A DNA stretch of 64,000 nt from an uncultured Slackia sp. GTDB taxonomy: Bacteria > Actinomycetota > Coriobacteriia > Coriobacteriales > Eggerthellaceae. The stretch covers positions 248,001 to 312,000 of the forward strand of contig NZ_CAKTVX010000002.1 in NCBI RefSeq assembly GCF_934630525.1, read 5' to 3'. Under the pieces are notes generated by a model. The model did not search any database. It was not told the origin of the DNA and saw nothing but the letters and a program-made list of their open reading frames with translations. Of the stretch, positions 1-8,352 are shown one piece after another. The stretch's first letter is position 1, and each line of letters begins with the position of its first letter. A program made the translations under genes and the position numbers.

Positions 1-282
1 GTTAATGGGCACTGCCACCGCACCGAGCTTAGCGCATGCCATGCAGCATGCGATATGCTCGGGGCTGTTGTAGAGCTGCACGCCCACATTCTGGCCGGCG
101 GTCACGCCGACCGAGCAAAGAAGATTCGCAACGCGATTGATGTATGCATTGAATTTGGCATAGGTAAAATCGCGCTGCGAGCCATCTTTGCCATGAAACT
201 CAAGGAAGGTATGCGACCCCCTGTTAGTGGCGAGCCATTCCCACATGTCAGCCAAATTCTGGTTTCCCACAATAGTTGCCAT
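1..282 (-). CDS. caiC: CaiC-like carnitine/crotonobetaine CoA ligase, N-terminal part (cut by window edge)
   Basis: The 94 visible codons start with MATIVGNQNLADMWEWLA and run off the left edge. They match the N-terminus of acyl-adenylate-forming enzymes and, by memory, E. coli CaiC in particular: the MW..LA start, a Y..FN..INR.ANL block and an AKLGAVAVPIN block are shared. CaiC activates betaine, carnitine or crotonobetaine with ATP and CoA to prime the CaiB cycle. The start is the ATG at 280-282, preceded by GAGGAAAGG. It is the last visible gene of a minus-strand run caiA-caiB-caiC, 115 bp after caiB, the order known from enterobacteria. The AMP-binding P-loop and catalytic region lie outside the window, so ligase identity rests on the N-terminus and context. 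Confidence 0.85.
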   Translation of the reverse strand, partial: MATIVGNQNLADMWEWLATNRGSHTFLEFHGKDGSQRDFTYAKFNAYINRVANLLCSVGVTAGQNVGVQLYNSPEHIACCMACAKLGAVAVPIN

Positions 283-332
283 GCGCTAAAACCTTTCCTC
301 CGAATTCCTGGTAAAAAATCCCCAGTTTTTAA

Positions 333-360
333 ATGTGGCCCGCACGAATGCGGGCCACAT
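333..360 (-). promoter_or_regulatory. Intercistronic hairpin between caiB and caiC
   Basis: A perfect 11-bp inverted repeat ATGTGGCCCGC / GCGGGCCACAT has a 6-nt loop in the 115-bp gap. On the transcribed strand it is followed by only three T residues, then A-rich sequence, so it is a weak terminator at best. It may dampen read-through into caiC or mark an RNA-processing or stability boundary. Confidence 0.7.
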
Positions 361-397
361 CAGCAATTACGCCGCGATGAAAATCGCGAAATCCCGC

Positions 398-1618
398 TTA
401 GTTCTCGCCGATCTTGACGACGTTCTTCTCAGCGAGCTCCTGCACCTGCTCGGCGGTGTAGCCAAGCTTGGTGAGGGTATCCATGGTGTCGCCACCCTGG
501 GCAGGCATCGGGCGCCAAATCTGGCCCGGAGTCTGCTCGAAGCGAGGCATGGGAGACAGACCCTTGAAGGTGTCGCCGTCTTTGGTCTCCCACTCGACGA
601 AGTTGCCACGGGCAGCCATGTGCTTGTCGGCGACCATGTCTTCGAACTCATAGACGCTCTGAGCGGCGATGGCATGCTCGGCCAAAATAGCCTCGAGCTC
701 AAGCTTCGTGCGCTCGAGCAGCCAAGCCTCAAGGCGCTTCTCGAACTCTTCAGCGATGGGCATGGACAGCCACAGGGAAGCGGTGTCCTCGGGCAGATCG
801 GGGGTGCCCCAGTGCTCGCCCAGGCCGAGCTCTTCAATGATCCACTTGTTCTGGCGAATGCCGAACAGGTTCAAAGCGATGAAGCCGTCAGCGCACTTGT
901 ACACGCCGATGCCGCAGAGATTCTGGTTGCGAGCGCCAGCGCGAGGCCACTTGATGCCGTCGTTGAGGAAGTCGACCAAGTAGTACTGGCTCATGTACAT
1001 GATGCCTTCGTACATAGCCCAGTCGATGCTCTCGCCCTGACCAGTGCGATCGGCCTTGCGCAGAGCAGCCAGGGAGGCGGCAATGAGCAGGTAAGAGTTG
1101 ATGTAGTCACCAGAGTACGGCATGGTGATCATCGGCTGCTCGGGAGTGCCGTTCTGGCAGGTGAGGCCAGCGTAGGGGCCAACGGTGCCGTCGTAGGCAG
1201 GACGCTTGACACGGTCGGGGTCGCCGAATTTACCATAGCCGGAGCAGTGGACGATGATGAGCTTGGGGTTAACGGCCCACATATCCTCATCGGTGAAGCC
1301 CTTGCGATCCCACGTGCCGCCCTTGGAGGACTCGAAGAAGATGTCGGTGTCCTTGAGCATCTTCAACAGAACTTCTTTGCCCTCGGGGGTGAACTGGTTC
1401 AGAGCGACGGAGCGGCAGTTACGACGCTCGGCCTGAGCAGCGTTCTTAGCGTCGCGAACGGTGTCGCCATAGCCCGTGTTCTCGAGCCACGTAACATCGG
1501 CACCCCAGTCAGCCATGATGTTGCAAGCGCGAGGAATAGCTTCCTCCATTGCAGCGAAGACGATTTTGACGTCGTCGAGAACACCAAAGCTCGGTTTTTC
1601 GGTAGGAATGGCAGCCAT
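398..1618 (-). CDS. caiB: L-carnitine/crotonobetainyl-CoA CoA-transferase CaiB
   Basis: This 406-residue class III (family III) CoA-transferase moves CoA between gamma-butyrobetaine or crotonobetaine and carnitine in anaerobic carnitine reduction. Length is close to E. coli CaiB (405). Recalled E. coli features are present: an ..RNC..ALN block near 66-74, LIIVHCSGYG near 120-129, the PYSGDY segment with the likely catalytic Asp at 171 (E. coli Asp169), YKCADGFIALNL, and a C-terminal FEQTPGQIWRPMPAQGGDT block. The ATG at 1618 follows AAAGGA at normal spacing. It lies between caiA and caiC in the same direction, with hairpin-bearing gaps on both sides. A general CaiB/BaiF enzyme (for example a bile-acid type) is a less likely alternative because similarity extends over the full length. 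Confidence 0.92.
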   Translation of the reverse strand: MAAIPTEKPSFGVLDDVKIVFAAMEEAIPRACNIMADWGADVTWLENTGYGDTVRDAKNAAQAERRNCRSVALNQFTPEGKEVLLKMLKDTDIFFESSKGGTWDRKGFTDEDMWAVNPKLIIVHCSGYGKFGDPDRVKRPAYDGTVGPYAGLTCQNGTPEQPMITMPYSGDYINSYLLIAASLAALRKADRTGQGESIDWAMYEGIMYMSQYYLVDFLNDGIKWPRAGARNQNLCGIGVYKCADGFIALNLFGIRQNKWIIEELGLGEHWGTPDLPEDTASLWLSMPIAEEFEKRLEAWLLERTKLELEAILAEHAIAAQSVYEFEDMVADKHMAARGNFVEWETKDGDTFKGLSPMPRFEQTPGQIWRPMPAQGGDTMDTLTKLGYTAEQVQELAEKNVVKIGEN

Positions 1619-1643
1619 ATTGCTGGTCCTTTCTCGTTTCTCA

Positions 1644-1753
1644 GGGTGCGCCGCGCCCTCACACGGCGCACCCGTTGAGATTTCCCCACATGCGAGGCGA
1701 CTTGCGCCTCACGTTATTCGTAAACGCTGCACGGCCCCGCCCACGACGGGGCC
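1644..1753 (-). promoter_or_regulatory. Pair of intercistronic hairpins between caiA and caiB
   Basis: The 147-bp gap holds two strong dyads: GGGTGCGCCG / CGGCGCACCC (1644-1653 / 1664-1673) and GGCCCCG / CGGGGCC (1733-1739 / 1747-1753). A smaller GAGGCG/CGCCTC hairpin sits between them near 1695. None has a U-tract on the transcribed strand. Similar hairpins occur in most other gaps of this operon. Confidence 0.65.
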
Positions 1754-1765
1754 ACACGATGCGAA

Positions 1766-2917
1766 TTACTGGCGATACGCCTTGATAGCGTTCTTGGAAG
1801 CGGTGAGAATCATCATCTCGTCGGTGCCGCCGGAGACGCGGTCGACACGCAGGTCGCGCCAGATGCGGTTGATGCGGTGCTCGGAAGCAACGGCGATGCC
1901 GCCCATGACCTGCATAGCGTCGTCAACGACCTCGAAGGAAGCGTTGGCGCAGAAGTACTTGCACATTGCAGCCTGGCCAGCGTCGACGTCGCCGCCGAGA
2001 TTGGTGTCGGCGTTCCAAGCAGCTTCGTAGAGCATGTTGCGCATGGAGTCGAGCTTGATGGCCATGTGGCAGAACTTCAGGGAGTTCAGCTGGAAGCGAG
2101 CGACCGGCTTGCCGAAGGCAACGCGAGCCCAAGCATGCTTGGCAGCGTCCTCGAAAGCAGAGATAGCCGTGCCGTAGTCGCACGCAGCAACGAGCCAGCG
2201 CTCGAAGTTGAAGTCAGCGACGCCGCGGTTGAAGCCGTTGCCCTCTTTGCCGAAGAAGTCCTTCTCCTCCATCTCGACGTTGTCGAGGTAGACCTCGCAG
2301 CAGGAGTCCATACGCAGGCCCAGCTTGGTGAGCGGGGACAGCGAGATGCCCGGCTTGGACATGTCGACGAAGAACTCGGAGATGACGTCCGGGTTGTCAG
2401 CGTCGCGGCACATGATGATGAGGTACTTAACACCCTTGGAAGAGGTGATGAAGGTCTTGGTGCCGTTGAGGTAAATCTTGCCGTTCTCGCGCTTGTAGGT
2501 GGTCACGAGGCCGGAAACGTCAGAGCCGGCGCCCGGCTCGGTGCAAGCGGAGTTCACAACCTGCTCGCCCGTGCCCAGATACTTCAGGCAAGCGTCGATC
2601 TGCTCCTGAGTGCCTTCGCGGACGATGGTGTTGTAACCGGTGAGCAAGTACAGAACGTAGGTCGGGGCACCGTACTGGCCGAGAACCTCGTAGATAGCCA
2701 TCAGAGTGGTGATGGGCTGCTCGAGGCCGAGGCCACCGTGCTCCTCATCGAGCATGATGCGGTCGAAGCCCATTTCGCAAAGGCCCTGGGCCCAGCGCAG
2801 CGGGTACTCGTGCTTCTCATCGCACTCGTGGAAGTAGGTCTCCCAGTTCTCGCTCTCCATGTAGTCGCGGTAGGACGCCACGATGAGCTCTTGTTCGTCG
2901 GTCAGATTAAAATCCAT
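1766..2917 (-). CDS. caiA: Crotonobetainyl-CoA reductase CaiA (acyl-CoA dehydrogenase family)
   Basis: The 383-residue flavoprotein belongs to the acyl-CoA dehydrogenase family and resembles E. coli CaiA (380 residues) from end to end. Matching blocks include MDFNLTDEQEL, TEPGAGSDV, GLRMDSCCEV, GNGFNRG, AAMCKYFCANASFEVVD and WRDLRVDRVSGGTDEM. CaiA reduces crotonobetainyl-CoA to gamma-butyrobetainyl-CoA, normally with electrons from FixABCX. No fix genes are in this window. The chosen ATG (2915-2917) has a perfect AAGGAGG eight bases upstream, and the protein then starts with the family's MDFNL; a start 24 bp further upstream is open but lacks this. Upstream of it in the operon is the esterase gene, downstream is caiB. 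Confidence 0.93.
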   Translation of the reverse strand: MDFNLTDEQELIVASYRDYMESENWETYFHECDEKHEYPLRWAQGLCEMGFDRIMLDEEHGGLGLEQPITTLMAIYEVLGQYGAPTYVLYLLTGYNTIVREGTQEQIDACLKYLGTGEQVVNSACTEPGAGSDVSGLVTTYKRENGKIYLNGTKTFITSSKGVKYLIIMCRDADNPDVISEFFVDMSKPGISLSPLTKLGLRMDSCCEVYLDNVEMEEKDFFGKEGNGFNRGVADFNFERWLVAACDYGTAISAFEDAAKHAWARVAFGKPVARFQLNSLKFCHMAIKLDSMRNMLYEAAWNADTNLGGDVDAGQAAMCKYFCANASFEVVDDAMQVMGGIAVASEHRINRIWRDLRVDRVSGGTDEMMILTASKNAIKAYRQ

Positions 2918-2999
2918 TGAGAACCTCCTTATTGGTTGCACTCACATCCGGTCTCGCCGGAATATGACAGGATTGGGGTGGGCATCTGCCCTATTGAAG

Positions 3000-3971
3000 C
3001 TACGCCTGATGGCGGGTCTTCCAGAATTCAGCGGAATGTTCGATGCACTCAATAGCCTCGTCGAGCATTCGGGAGTAGTGAACGAAAGCATGCAGCACGC
3101 CTTCGAACACTTCGTGCTGGTTGCGCACGCCGTTGGTGTCGAGAACGCGATGCAAAAGCTCTGAATCGTCACGCAGCGGGTCAAGGCCGGCAGCGGCGAT
3201 GTAACACACAGGCATGCTCGTCGTAAGGTCGTTATGGAACATGTCCACGTACGGCGCCTTGGTTTCGGCAGCCAGGTCGTTGAGCCAGCACTCGTTGTAG
3301 TAGATAAGGTCTTCCTTGCGCATGCCGTCGATATCCCAACCGTACAGGCGCTGCGACATGGAATCCTCAAGGCCATAGAAGCCGTAATACAGAAGCAGGC
3401 TCTTCACGAAGGAGTTGTCACCCTCTTCGTCGCGCAGCCACAAATTCGATGCCATCGAAAGCACTGCGCCGCCCGAGTCGCCGGCGAACGAAAGGTCGTC
3501 GCCGTCGATGCCTTCTTCAGCACCATGCTCGTGCAGGTGCTTGGCGACCATCACGCACTCCTGAATGTTGGTGGGATACTTCGACTCAGGAGACAGGTGG
3601 TAGTCGACGCTCACGACAACCGCACCCGTTTTCTCGGCGAGAATGCGGCACACGCGATCGTGGGTGTCGGGGCTGCCCACAACAAAACCGCCGCCGTGAA
3701 TGAACTCGATCACGGGAAGCTTCTCGGCTTCGACGGGGTAATAATAGCGAGCCATGAATTCGCCCATGGGACCCTCGAACGTACGCTCGACGGTCTTGGC
3801 CATAACCGGACCGCCCTCGTTCCAGAAGCGGCGCTCGCGCACGTAGTTCTCGCGCATCTCGGCGAATCCTACATCGGTGACGAAGGCGTCACCTGCAAGC
3901 TCGGCCGACTTCTGGAGGACGGCTTTCATCTGATCGTTCATAAGCAGCTGCGGATCGACTTTGTTTTCCAT
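3000..3971 (-). CDS. Alpha/beta hydrolase of the hormone-sensitive-lipase (acetyl esterase) family
   Basis: A 323-residue cytosolic esterase-type protein. The oxyanion-hole motif HGGGF (about 92-96), the nucleophile motif GDSGG (Ser about 166), an Asp in GLDPLRDD (about 265) and a late His in HAFVH give a full catalytic triad. No signal peptide is visible. The start is the ATG at 3969-3971, with AAAGGA upstream; a TTG two codons earlier is open. It lies between the MFS transporter and caiA in one operon, which is not part of the enterobacterial cai layout. I infer that it may cleave acylcarnitine or choline-type esters so that the freed carnitine can enter the CoA-linked pathway; the substrate cannot be read from sequence. 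Confidence 0.88.
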   Translation of the reverse strand: MENKVDPQLLMNDQMKAVLQKSAELAGDAFVTDVGFAEMRENYVRERRFWNEGGPVMAKTVERTFEGPMGEFMARYYYPVEAEKLPVIEFIHGGGFVVGSPDTHDRVCRILAEKTGAVVVSVDYHLSPESKYPTNIQECVMVAKHLHEHGAEEGIDGDDLSFAGDSGGAVLSMASNLWLRDEEGDNSFVKSLLLYYGFYGLEDSMSQRLYGWDIDGMRKEDLIYYNECWLNDLAAETKAPYVDMFHNDLTTSMPVCYIAAAGLDPLRDDSELLHRVLDTNGVRNQHEVFEGVLHAFVHYSRMLDEAIECIEHSAEFWKTRHQA

Positions 3972-4000
3972 GTTCAATCCTTTCTTGATGACTTGGGAAA

Positions 4001-4030
4001 GTGGAGAGGCGTTTGGCGTCGCCTCTCCAC
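4001..4030 (-). promoter_or_regulatory. Intercistronic hairpin between MFS transporter and esterase
   Basis: A perfect 11-bp inverted repeat GTGGAGAGGCG / CGCCTCTCCAC has an 8-nt loop. A second dyad GCGGCCGG/CCGGCCGC follows near 4064-4095 in the same 140-bp gap. Neither has a U-tract on the transcribed strand, so these look like stability or attenuation elements rather than full terminators. Confidence 0.65.
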
Positions 4031-4111
4031 GAGGCCAGCGGATTCGCTGGTAGTAAGGGACCTGTGCGGCCGGTCGGCGTTATGCGGGCCGGCCGCTAAA
4101 GTGCTTGAAAG

Positions 4112-5392
4112 TTACTTGGCCTGAGAGGCAGCGTGCTTCTTGGTAGCACGGATGCACATGACCAGGAAGATGATGCCGAGGACGGCGAACATGATCTCGA
4201 AGCCGAAGATCTGATTGAAGGCTGCGACGCCGGAAGCGTCGATCAGCGAGCCGTACCAGGTGTGAATGAACACGTCAGGCAGGAAGCCGATAACGGAAAG
4301 GATGCCAGCGGCGGTGCCGAAGATTCGCATCGGAATGCCGAGCTCGGAGAGCGGCGAGGAGCCGATGGAGAAAGCGCCGTAGGTGGCGAAGCCGAACACG
4401 ACAACCAGGCAAGAAGCCATGATGGACATGCCGGGATCCTGCGGCAGAACGATGAAGACGCCCAGAACCACGATGGCGAGCGCGAAGCAGCCCATGATGG
4501 TCTTGGAAGACTTAGCCTTCGCAGCGATAGCGCCGATAACCGGGCCAGCGAGCAGGCCAATACCATAGGTACGAATGAGGCCAACAACGTTCACGACGTT
4601 GGCGTCGGTACCCAGAGCCTGAGACAGGTACGGGGTGGTGTAGGTAGCGCCCTGGTATACGCAGTAGACGCAGAAGTAACCGAGGCAAGCCCACAGAACG
4701 CCGGGGGTCTTGATGGCCTCAGCGGCGTCAGCGAGGCTGAAGAGCTTGGAGTCCTTGTTGATCTCGCCCTTGAAGTCGGGAATGAAGACGAAGGACAGAA
4801 CGCCGAGGATGGCAATCAGAACACCAAGGAAGATGATGACCGACTGCATAGCGAGGGTCGTATCGGGAATAGCAGCAACGATAGCAACGTTGATCATGCC
4901 GATAACGAGGCCGGCAACACCGTAGATGGAGTAGGAAACGCCAATGCGGGCAGGATATTCCTCCTCTTCGCAGCACAGACGAATGACCTTGAAACGGGTG
5001 CCCCACCAAATCAGGATGGAGGTAAGGCCCATGCCGCCGAACAGCACGTAGCACATCTGCACGGAAGGAAGCATCGCGTAGAGGAACGTGAGCACTGCGG
5101 TGCCGATGAAGCCAACCCACGCCAGGGTGCGCATACGGAACTTGTCAGCCAGAATGCCCGAAGGCAGGTAGCAGATAAGAGCGACGATGCCGTAGAAGGA
5201 CACCATTGCGCCCAAGTCAGCATTGGTGCAGCCGAGAGCCGTCATCAGAGGATCGTAGAAGACGCCCTTCAGATACATCGGCGTGTAGATGATGGAGGAA
5301 CCCATCGAAATGAGGATGATCAAGAACCACTTGTGGAAACCAGTGAGGTCCTTGTACGTCACCTCGCCCTTGCTCTTTGCAAGAATGGACAT
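4112..5392 (-). CDS. MFS transporter, first gene of the cai operon
   Basis: A 426-residue polytopic membrane protein of the major facilitator superfamily with about 12 hydrophobic segments, a cytoplasmic GILADKFRMR loop between segments 2 and 3 (the family's G.l.Dr.gRr motif) and a charged central loop (DFKGEINKDSKL) near residue 210. The start ATG at 5392 is preceded by AAAGGG. It is the promoter-proximal gene, where E. coli has the BCCT antiporter CaiT. I infer uptake of carnitine, an acylcarnitine or a related quaternary amine, or exchange with gamma-butyrobetaine; MFS sequence alone does not fix the substrate. Confidence 0.88.
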   Translation of the reverse strand: MSILAKSKGEVTYKDLTGFHKWFLIILISMGSSIIYTPMYLKGVFYDPLMTALGCTNADLGAMVSFYGIVALICYLPSGILADKFRMRTLAWVGFIGTAVLTFLYAMLPSVQMCYVLFGGMGLTSILIWWGTRFKVIRLCCEEEEYPARIGVSYSIYGVAGLVIGMINVAIVAAIPDTTLAMQSVIIFLGVLIAILGVLSFVFIPDFKGEINKDSKLFSLADAAEAIKTPGVLWACLGYFCVYCVYQGATYTTPYLSQALGTDANVVNVVGLIRTYGIGLLAGPVIGAIAAKAKSSKTIMGCFALAIVVLGVFIVLPQDPGMSIMASCLVVVFGFATYGAFSIGSSPLSELGIPMRIFGTAAGILSVIGFLPDVFIHTWYGSLIDASGVAAFNQIFGFEIMFAVLGIIFLVMCIRATKKHAASQAK

Positions 5393-5457
5393 GTGTTTTC
5401 CCTTTCTCGTTTACCTTAAGAAAGCAATGCTTTCCGGTACGAGCGCCCCTCTCCTTG

Positions 5458-5519
5458 CTTATGAAGTTCTTGATCGTTTTCCGAATTGCTCCGTTCAAAA
5501 GAGCCAAGAACTTCATAAG
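5458..5519. promoter_or_regulatory. 15-bp inverted repeat in the divergent cai/luxR spacer
   Basis: The arms CTTATGAAGTTCTTG (5458-5472) and CAAGAACTTCATAAG (5505-5519) are perfect inverted copies 32 bp apart. They lie 66-127 bp upstream of the MFS start in the 520-bp spacer shared with the divergent LuxR gene. Arm centres are about 47 bp apart, close to four helical turns, so two regulator half-sites or a looped operator are plausible. An RNA hairpin in the 5' leader is the alternative. Confidence 0.6.
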
Positions 5520-5535
5520 AACTCGCGGGACGCGT

Positions 5536-5551
5536 GTCGCGCATGCGCGAC
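5536..5551. promoter_or_regulatory. 16-bp perfect palindrome in the divergent spacer
   Basis: GTCGCGCATGCGCGAC is a perfect palindrome about 145 bp upstream of the MFS gene and 360 bp upstream of the luxR gene. It is a candidate operator. The rest of the 5393-5912 spacer becomes AT-rich toward the luxR gene and must hold both promoters, but I cannot assign them firmly. Confidence 0.45.
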
Positions 5552-5912
5552 GCCAAATAGGTAGGCCCCTTAAGCCCAGCGAATTCCGCCTCCTTCCAAG
5601 GGATCGTGCCACCGCATGAAGCCTTATTCCGTGGTTTCGGCTTTTGTTGCCGACCCCGGTTCCCCTAAGGCCTCACCGATCAGACAAGTTGCATTTTGTG
5701 GCCGAATCGTGAAGCGCGCTATCGCTTATTGACTATGAATCACGCTTTACTGGCAAACGAGTTAGTGGATAATTGGCGCATACTTAAAAACGCGTGATGC
5801 AGGTTTAATCCAGGTGAATTACCCTATTCAGCATAAATCTGGCCTATTGGAACAAAAAAATCGATAAGCTAGATTAATCAATCGGCATATGCTGCACTGC
5901 GCGAGGTAAAGG

Positions 5913-7412
5913 ATGGGGAGCGCTGTGAGTATGGTTTCCTTCTTCGGAAGCGATGCGGAATCGGAAGAAAAAAGGGATGCGTTAGGCGTCCATTATCTTG
6001 GCCTGAGCCTCGTGCTCGCGTGGTTTTATTGCCTGTGGTTCTCGCCAAGCGTGTTCGTATGCACGCCGCTTATGGGCCGCGCCATGGTGTATTCCTGGCT
6101 TGCGAGCCTCGCGTTTTCGGCGCTTGCATTCCTCGTAATGCCGTTGGCGCTTCGACGCATCAATATATATGAGCACCCTACCCTTGTATGGGTTTCGGCC
6201 GGAACGCTTGCCGTGGGCACGCTGCTGTTCACACTCGTGGAGCCGCTGGCGACTATACCCTTCTTCATTTGGGTGGTGTTCCCCATTGTGCTGGCCGTGG
6301 CCAACGTGATTCTATGGGCTGCATGGGGCGAATTCCATACGCGCAAACGCTCGACGTTCGCAGTTGGTAAATTCGCACTTGTCTACGGGTCAGTAATGCT
6401 CGTAGCGATGATCATGACCGAGATTTTGCCCGCGCCTGTATCGAACGTGTTCGTGGCGCTGTTACCCATTGCGTGCGGCGCGGTATATAAGTTCGAAAAC
6501 AAGACGGTTGAAGGGCTTGCGTTCCCCACGCTTTTGCCGAAGGCAATTCGCAAGAAGACGAATCGTGCAACGCTTATTATGTCGGTTTCGCTGTGCATCG
6601 CGTGCGTGGCCTGCTACTTCACGATTGCTATAGTTCCTGAAGACAATATCCTCACAGGTGCGGCGGCATACCCCTTGGGCATGGGCTTTGCGGCGCTTTT
6701 GTGCCTTGTTATTGCATCGATCGCACGCGCGGGCAAGCACACCGAAGCCGCGTACAAGCTTCTTCCCCTCTTCATGGTTGCAACCATTGTCGCCATCGCC
6801 TTTTTCCTGAACAATATGGTCGAGCTCGATACGATCGCGTTCACGCTCGCTGTGATTCTGACCGGCATTTTCGAGTTGTTCGTGATTTCGTATTTCGGCA
6901 CTATGTCGGCGAAGGGCTACATGGCCCCCGTTGCGGCGTTTTGCGCGTCGAGCGCCATTGTGCGCCTGGGCTTTTCGATTGGCGAAGTCTGGGCCGTGCT
7001 CTACGAGGATATTCAAGGCATTTGGAACACGCTCGTTGAGCCCACGTCACTGTTCCTTATGTGCCTTGTGGCGCTGGCGCTTATTCCGCTCGTGCGCAGC
7101 GAGGGCGACATTATTCACGTAACCACGGCGCCCGCCACGCAGAACGACACCGAAGAGATTTGCGACGCGGTTATCGTGGAATTCAAGCTCTCGAAGCGCG
7201 AGGGCGAGATTCTGAAGCTCGTGGCGCGCGGCTACACGGTGGACAACATCTCGAACAAACTCGTGATTAGCCCCTATACTACGCAGACGCACATTCGCCA
7301 CATTTACGCGAAGATGAACATTCACAAGCGCAGCGAGCTGTTGGACTACATCAACATGCATCGCGACAGCGAAAAGCCCGTACGCCCCGCCGCAAAGGCC
7401 GAGAAGAAGTAA
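5913..7412 (+). CDS. LuxR-family regulator with N-terminal multi-pass membrane domain
   Basis: A 499-residue protein whose first ~400 residues form about 10-12 hydrophobic segments and whose last ~80 carry a LuxR/GerE helix-turn-helix (LSKREGEILKLVARGYTVDN ... TQTHIRHIYAKMNIHKRSEL, about 425-485). Many Coriobacteriia encode such membrane LuxR proteins beside catabolic operons. I infer that it senses a substrate at the membrane and controls the divergent cai operon. The ATG at 5913 has an upstream GAGGTAAAGG; another ATG six codons later follows GGGGAG and is possible. A clear terminator follows at 7435. Confidence 0.88.
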   Translation: MGSAVSMVSFFGSDAESEEKRDALGVHYLGLSLVLAWFYCLWFSPSVFVCTPLMGRAMVYSWLASLAFSALAFLVMPLALRRINIYEHPTLVWVSAGTLAVGTLLFTLVEPLATIPFFIWVVFPIVLAVANVILWAAWGEFHTRKRSTFAVGKFALVYGSVMLVAMIMTEILPAPVSNVFVALLPIACGAVYKFENKTVEGLAFPTLLPKAIRKKTNRATLIMSVSLCIACVACYFTIAIVPEDNILTGAAAYPLGMGFAALLCLVIASIARAGKHTEAAYKLLPLFMVATIVAIAFFLNNMVELDTIAFTLAVILTGIFELFVISYFGTMSAKGYMAPVAAFCASSAIVRLGFSIGEVWAVLYEDIQGIWNTLVEPTSLFLMCLVALALIPLVRSEGDIIHVTTAPATQNDTEEICDAVIVEFKLSKREGEILKLVARGYTVDNISNKLVISPYTTQTHIRHIYAKMNIHKRSELLDYINMHRDSEKPVRPAAKAEKK

Positions 7413-7434
7413 CGGGAAACGGGAGAAGATGGTT

Positions 7435-7460
7435 GAGGCGCCCTGCGGGGCGTCTCTTTT
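7435..7460 (+). terminator. Intrinsic terminator after the LuxR gene
   Basis: GAGGCGCCC and GGGGCGTCTC pair around a short loop (7435-7456), with one G-T pair, followed by TTTT. It is 23 bp after the LuxR stop codon. Confidence 0.85.
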
Positions 7461-7792
7461 GGCGTTGGGACGATCTAGCGAAAGAAAACCTTACCATCCA
7501 TACATAGCTCGTATCTGTCTGCAGACCGCTCGTTTCCTGAATCTTAAATCAGGATATTAATCGCCGAAAACAACGCACGTTCTCGATGCCCAGCGCAATC
7601 AGAAACATAACTTCGGTCTTCCCCGCTCAAACATTGAATGACGAGACATCGAAAGCCTCGCAGCTCTTCTATGTATTCGGATAAAACGAGACAACAGCTT
7701 GCGCAATGCCCGTTGACGCTGGATGCCGGCCCCTTATTAACCGATATGCCCAGTTAGGCCTAAAGCGCAAAAACAGGTACCTCGTCTAGCCC
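7461..7792. other. 332-bp stretch without recognisable genes
   Basis: I see no coding frame, hairpin or repeat worth naming here. It lies between the LuxR terminator and the 3' end of a truncated luxR gene on the other strand. Confidence 0.6.
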
Positions 7793-8230
7793 TTAATCAT
7801 CGCATCCCCGCAATGCAATCGCGTTCAGCAATTCAACCCTCGTATGGACATCGAATTTGCCATAAATGTGTCGCGTGTGACTTCTGACGGTTTCAACCGA
7901 TATGGTCAATTCGCTTGCGATGAACCCACGATCGTAGCCCTTTACCAAATACGGAAGTATCTCAGATTCCCTCGGCGTCAGCCCCTTTTCCAAGGCGGCC
8001 TCGCTACACAGTTCGTCACCCTCCCCAATGTAGCAACCGTCAATGCGATAGGCACAGAGACAATCCCGCACCCAGCCCGCAAACAAAGAAGGAACTGCCG
8101 GAGATGCATCGATAAATTGCAGCATGACGTCCGCATCGCTCCTCACGAAAATCCTGGCGCAAACAGCGATTGCAGTACCTACGCCGATACCGCTCGTAGC
8201 GAAGAGAACAGCCGACGGGATCTGCTCATA
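7793..8230 (-). pseudogene. Truncated membrane LuxR-family regulator (C-terminal remnant)
   Basis: The frame ends in a well-preserved LuxR helix-turn-helix (GLTPRESEILPYLVKGYDRG ... VETVRSHTRHIYGKFDVHTR). Upstream it keeps what looks like one transmembrane segment (SAVLFATSGIGVGTAIAVC) and then meets a stop near 8231. Intact relatives, such as the gene at 5913-7412, are about 500 residues, so the first ~350 residues are gone. The lost part is replaced by the 3' end of the surface-protein gene. A GTG at 8146 could start a 117-residue DNA-binding stub, so residual function cannot be excluded. Confidence 0.8.
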
Positions 8231-8352
8231 TCAAAAAAGGAGCCGACAGAGCGTATCTCCGTCGACTCCAAGAACCAAGCACCGCTTTGAAATAGCCTTA
8301 GATATCTGACATTCAAGAAGAAGCCAGGGCCATCTACTGGCTATCCGATAAA

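Noticed and set aside
4133..5419. Long open frame opposite the MFS gene
   Set aside because: Low-complexity Asp/Glu/Asn/His composition typical of the complement of a membrane-protein gene.
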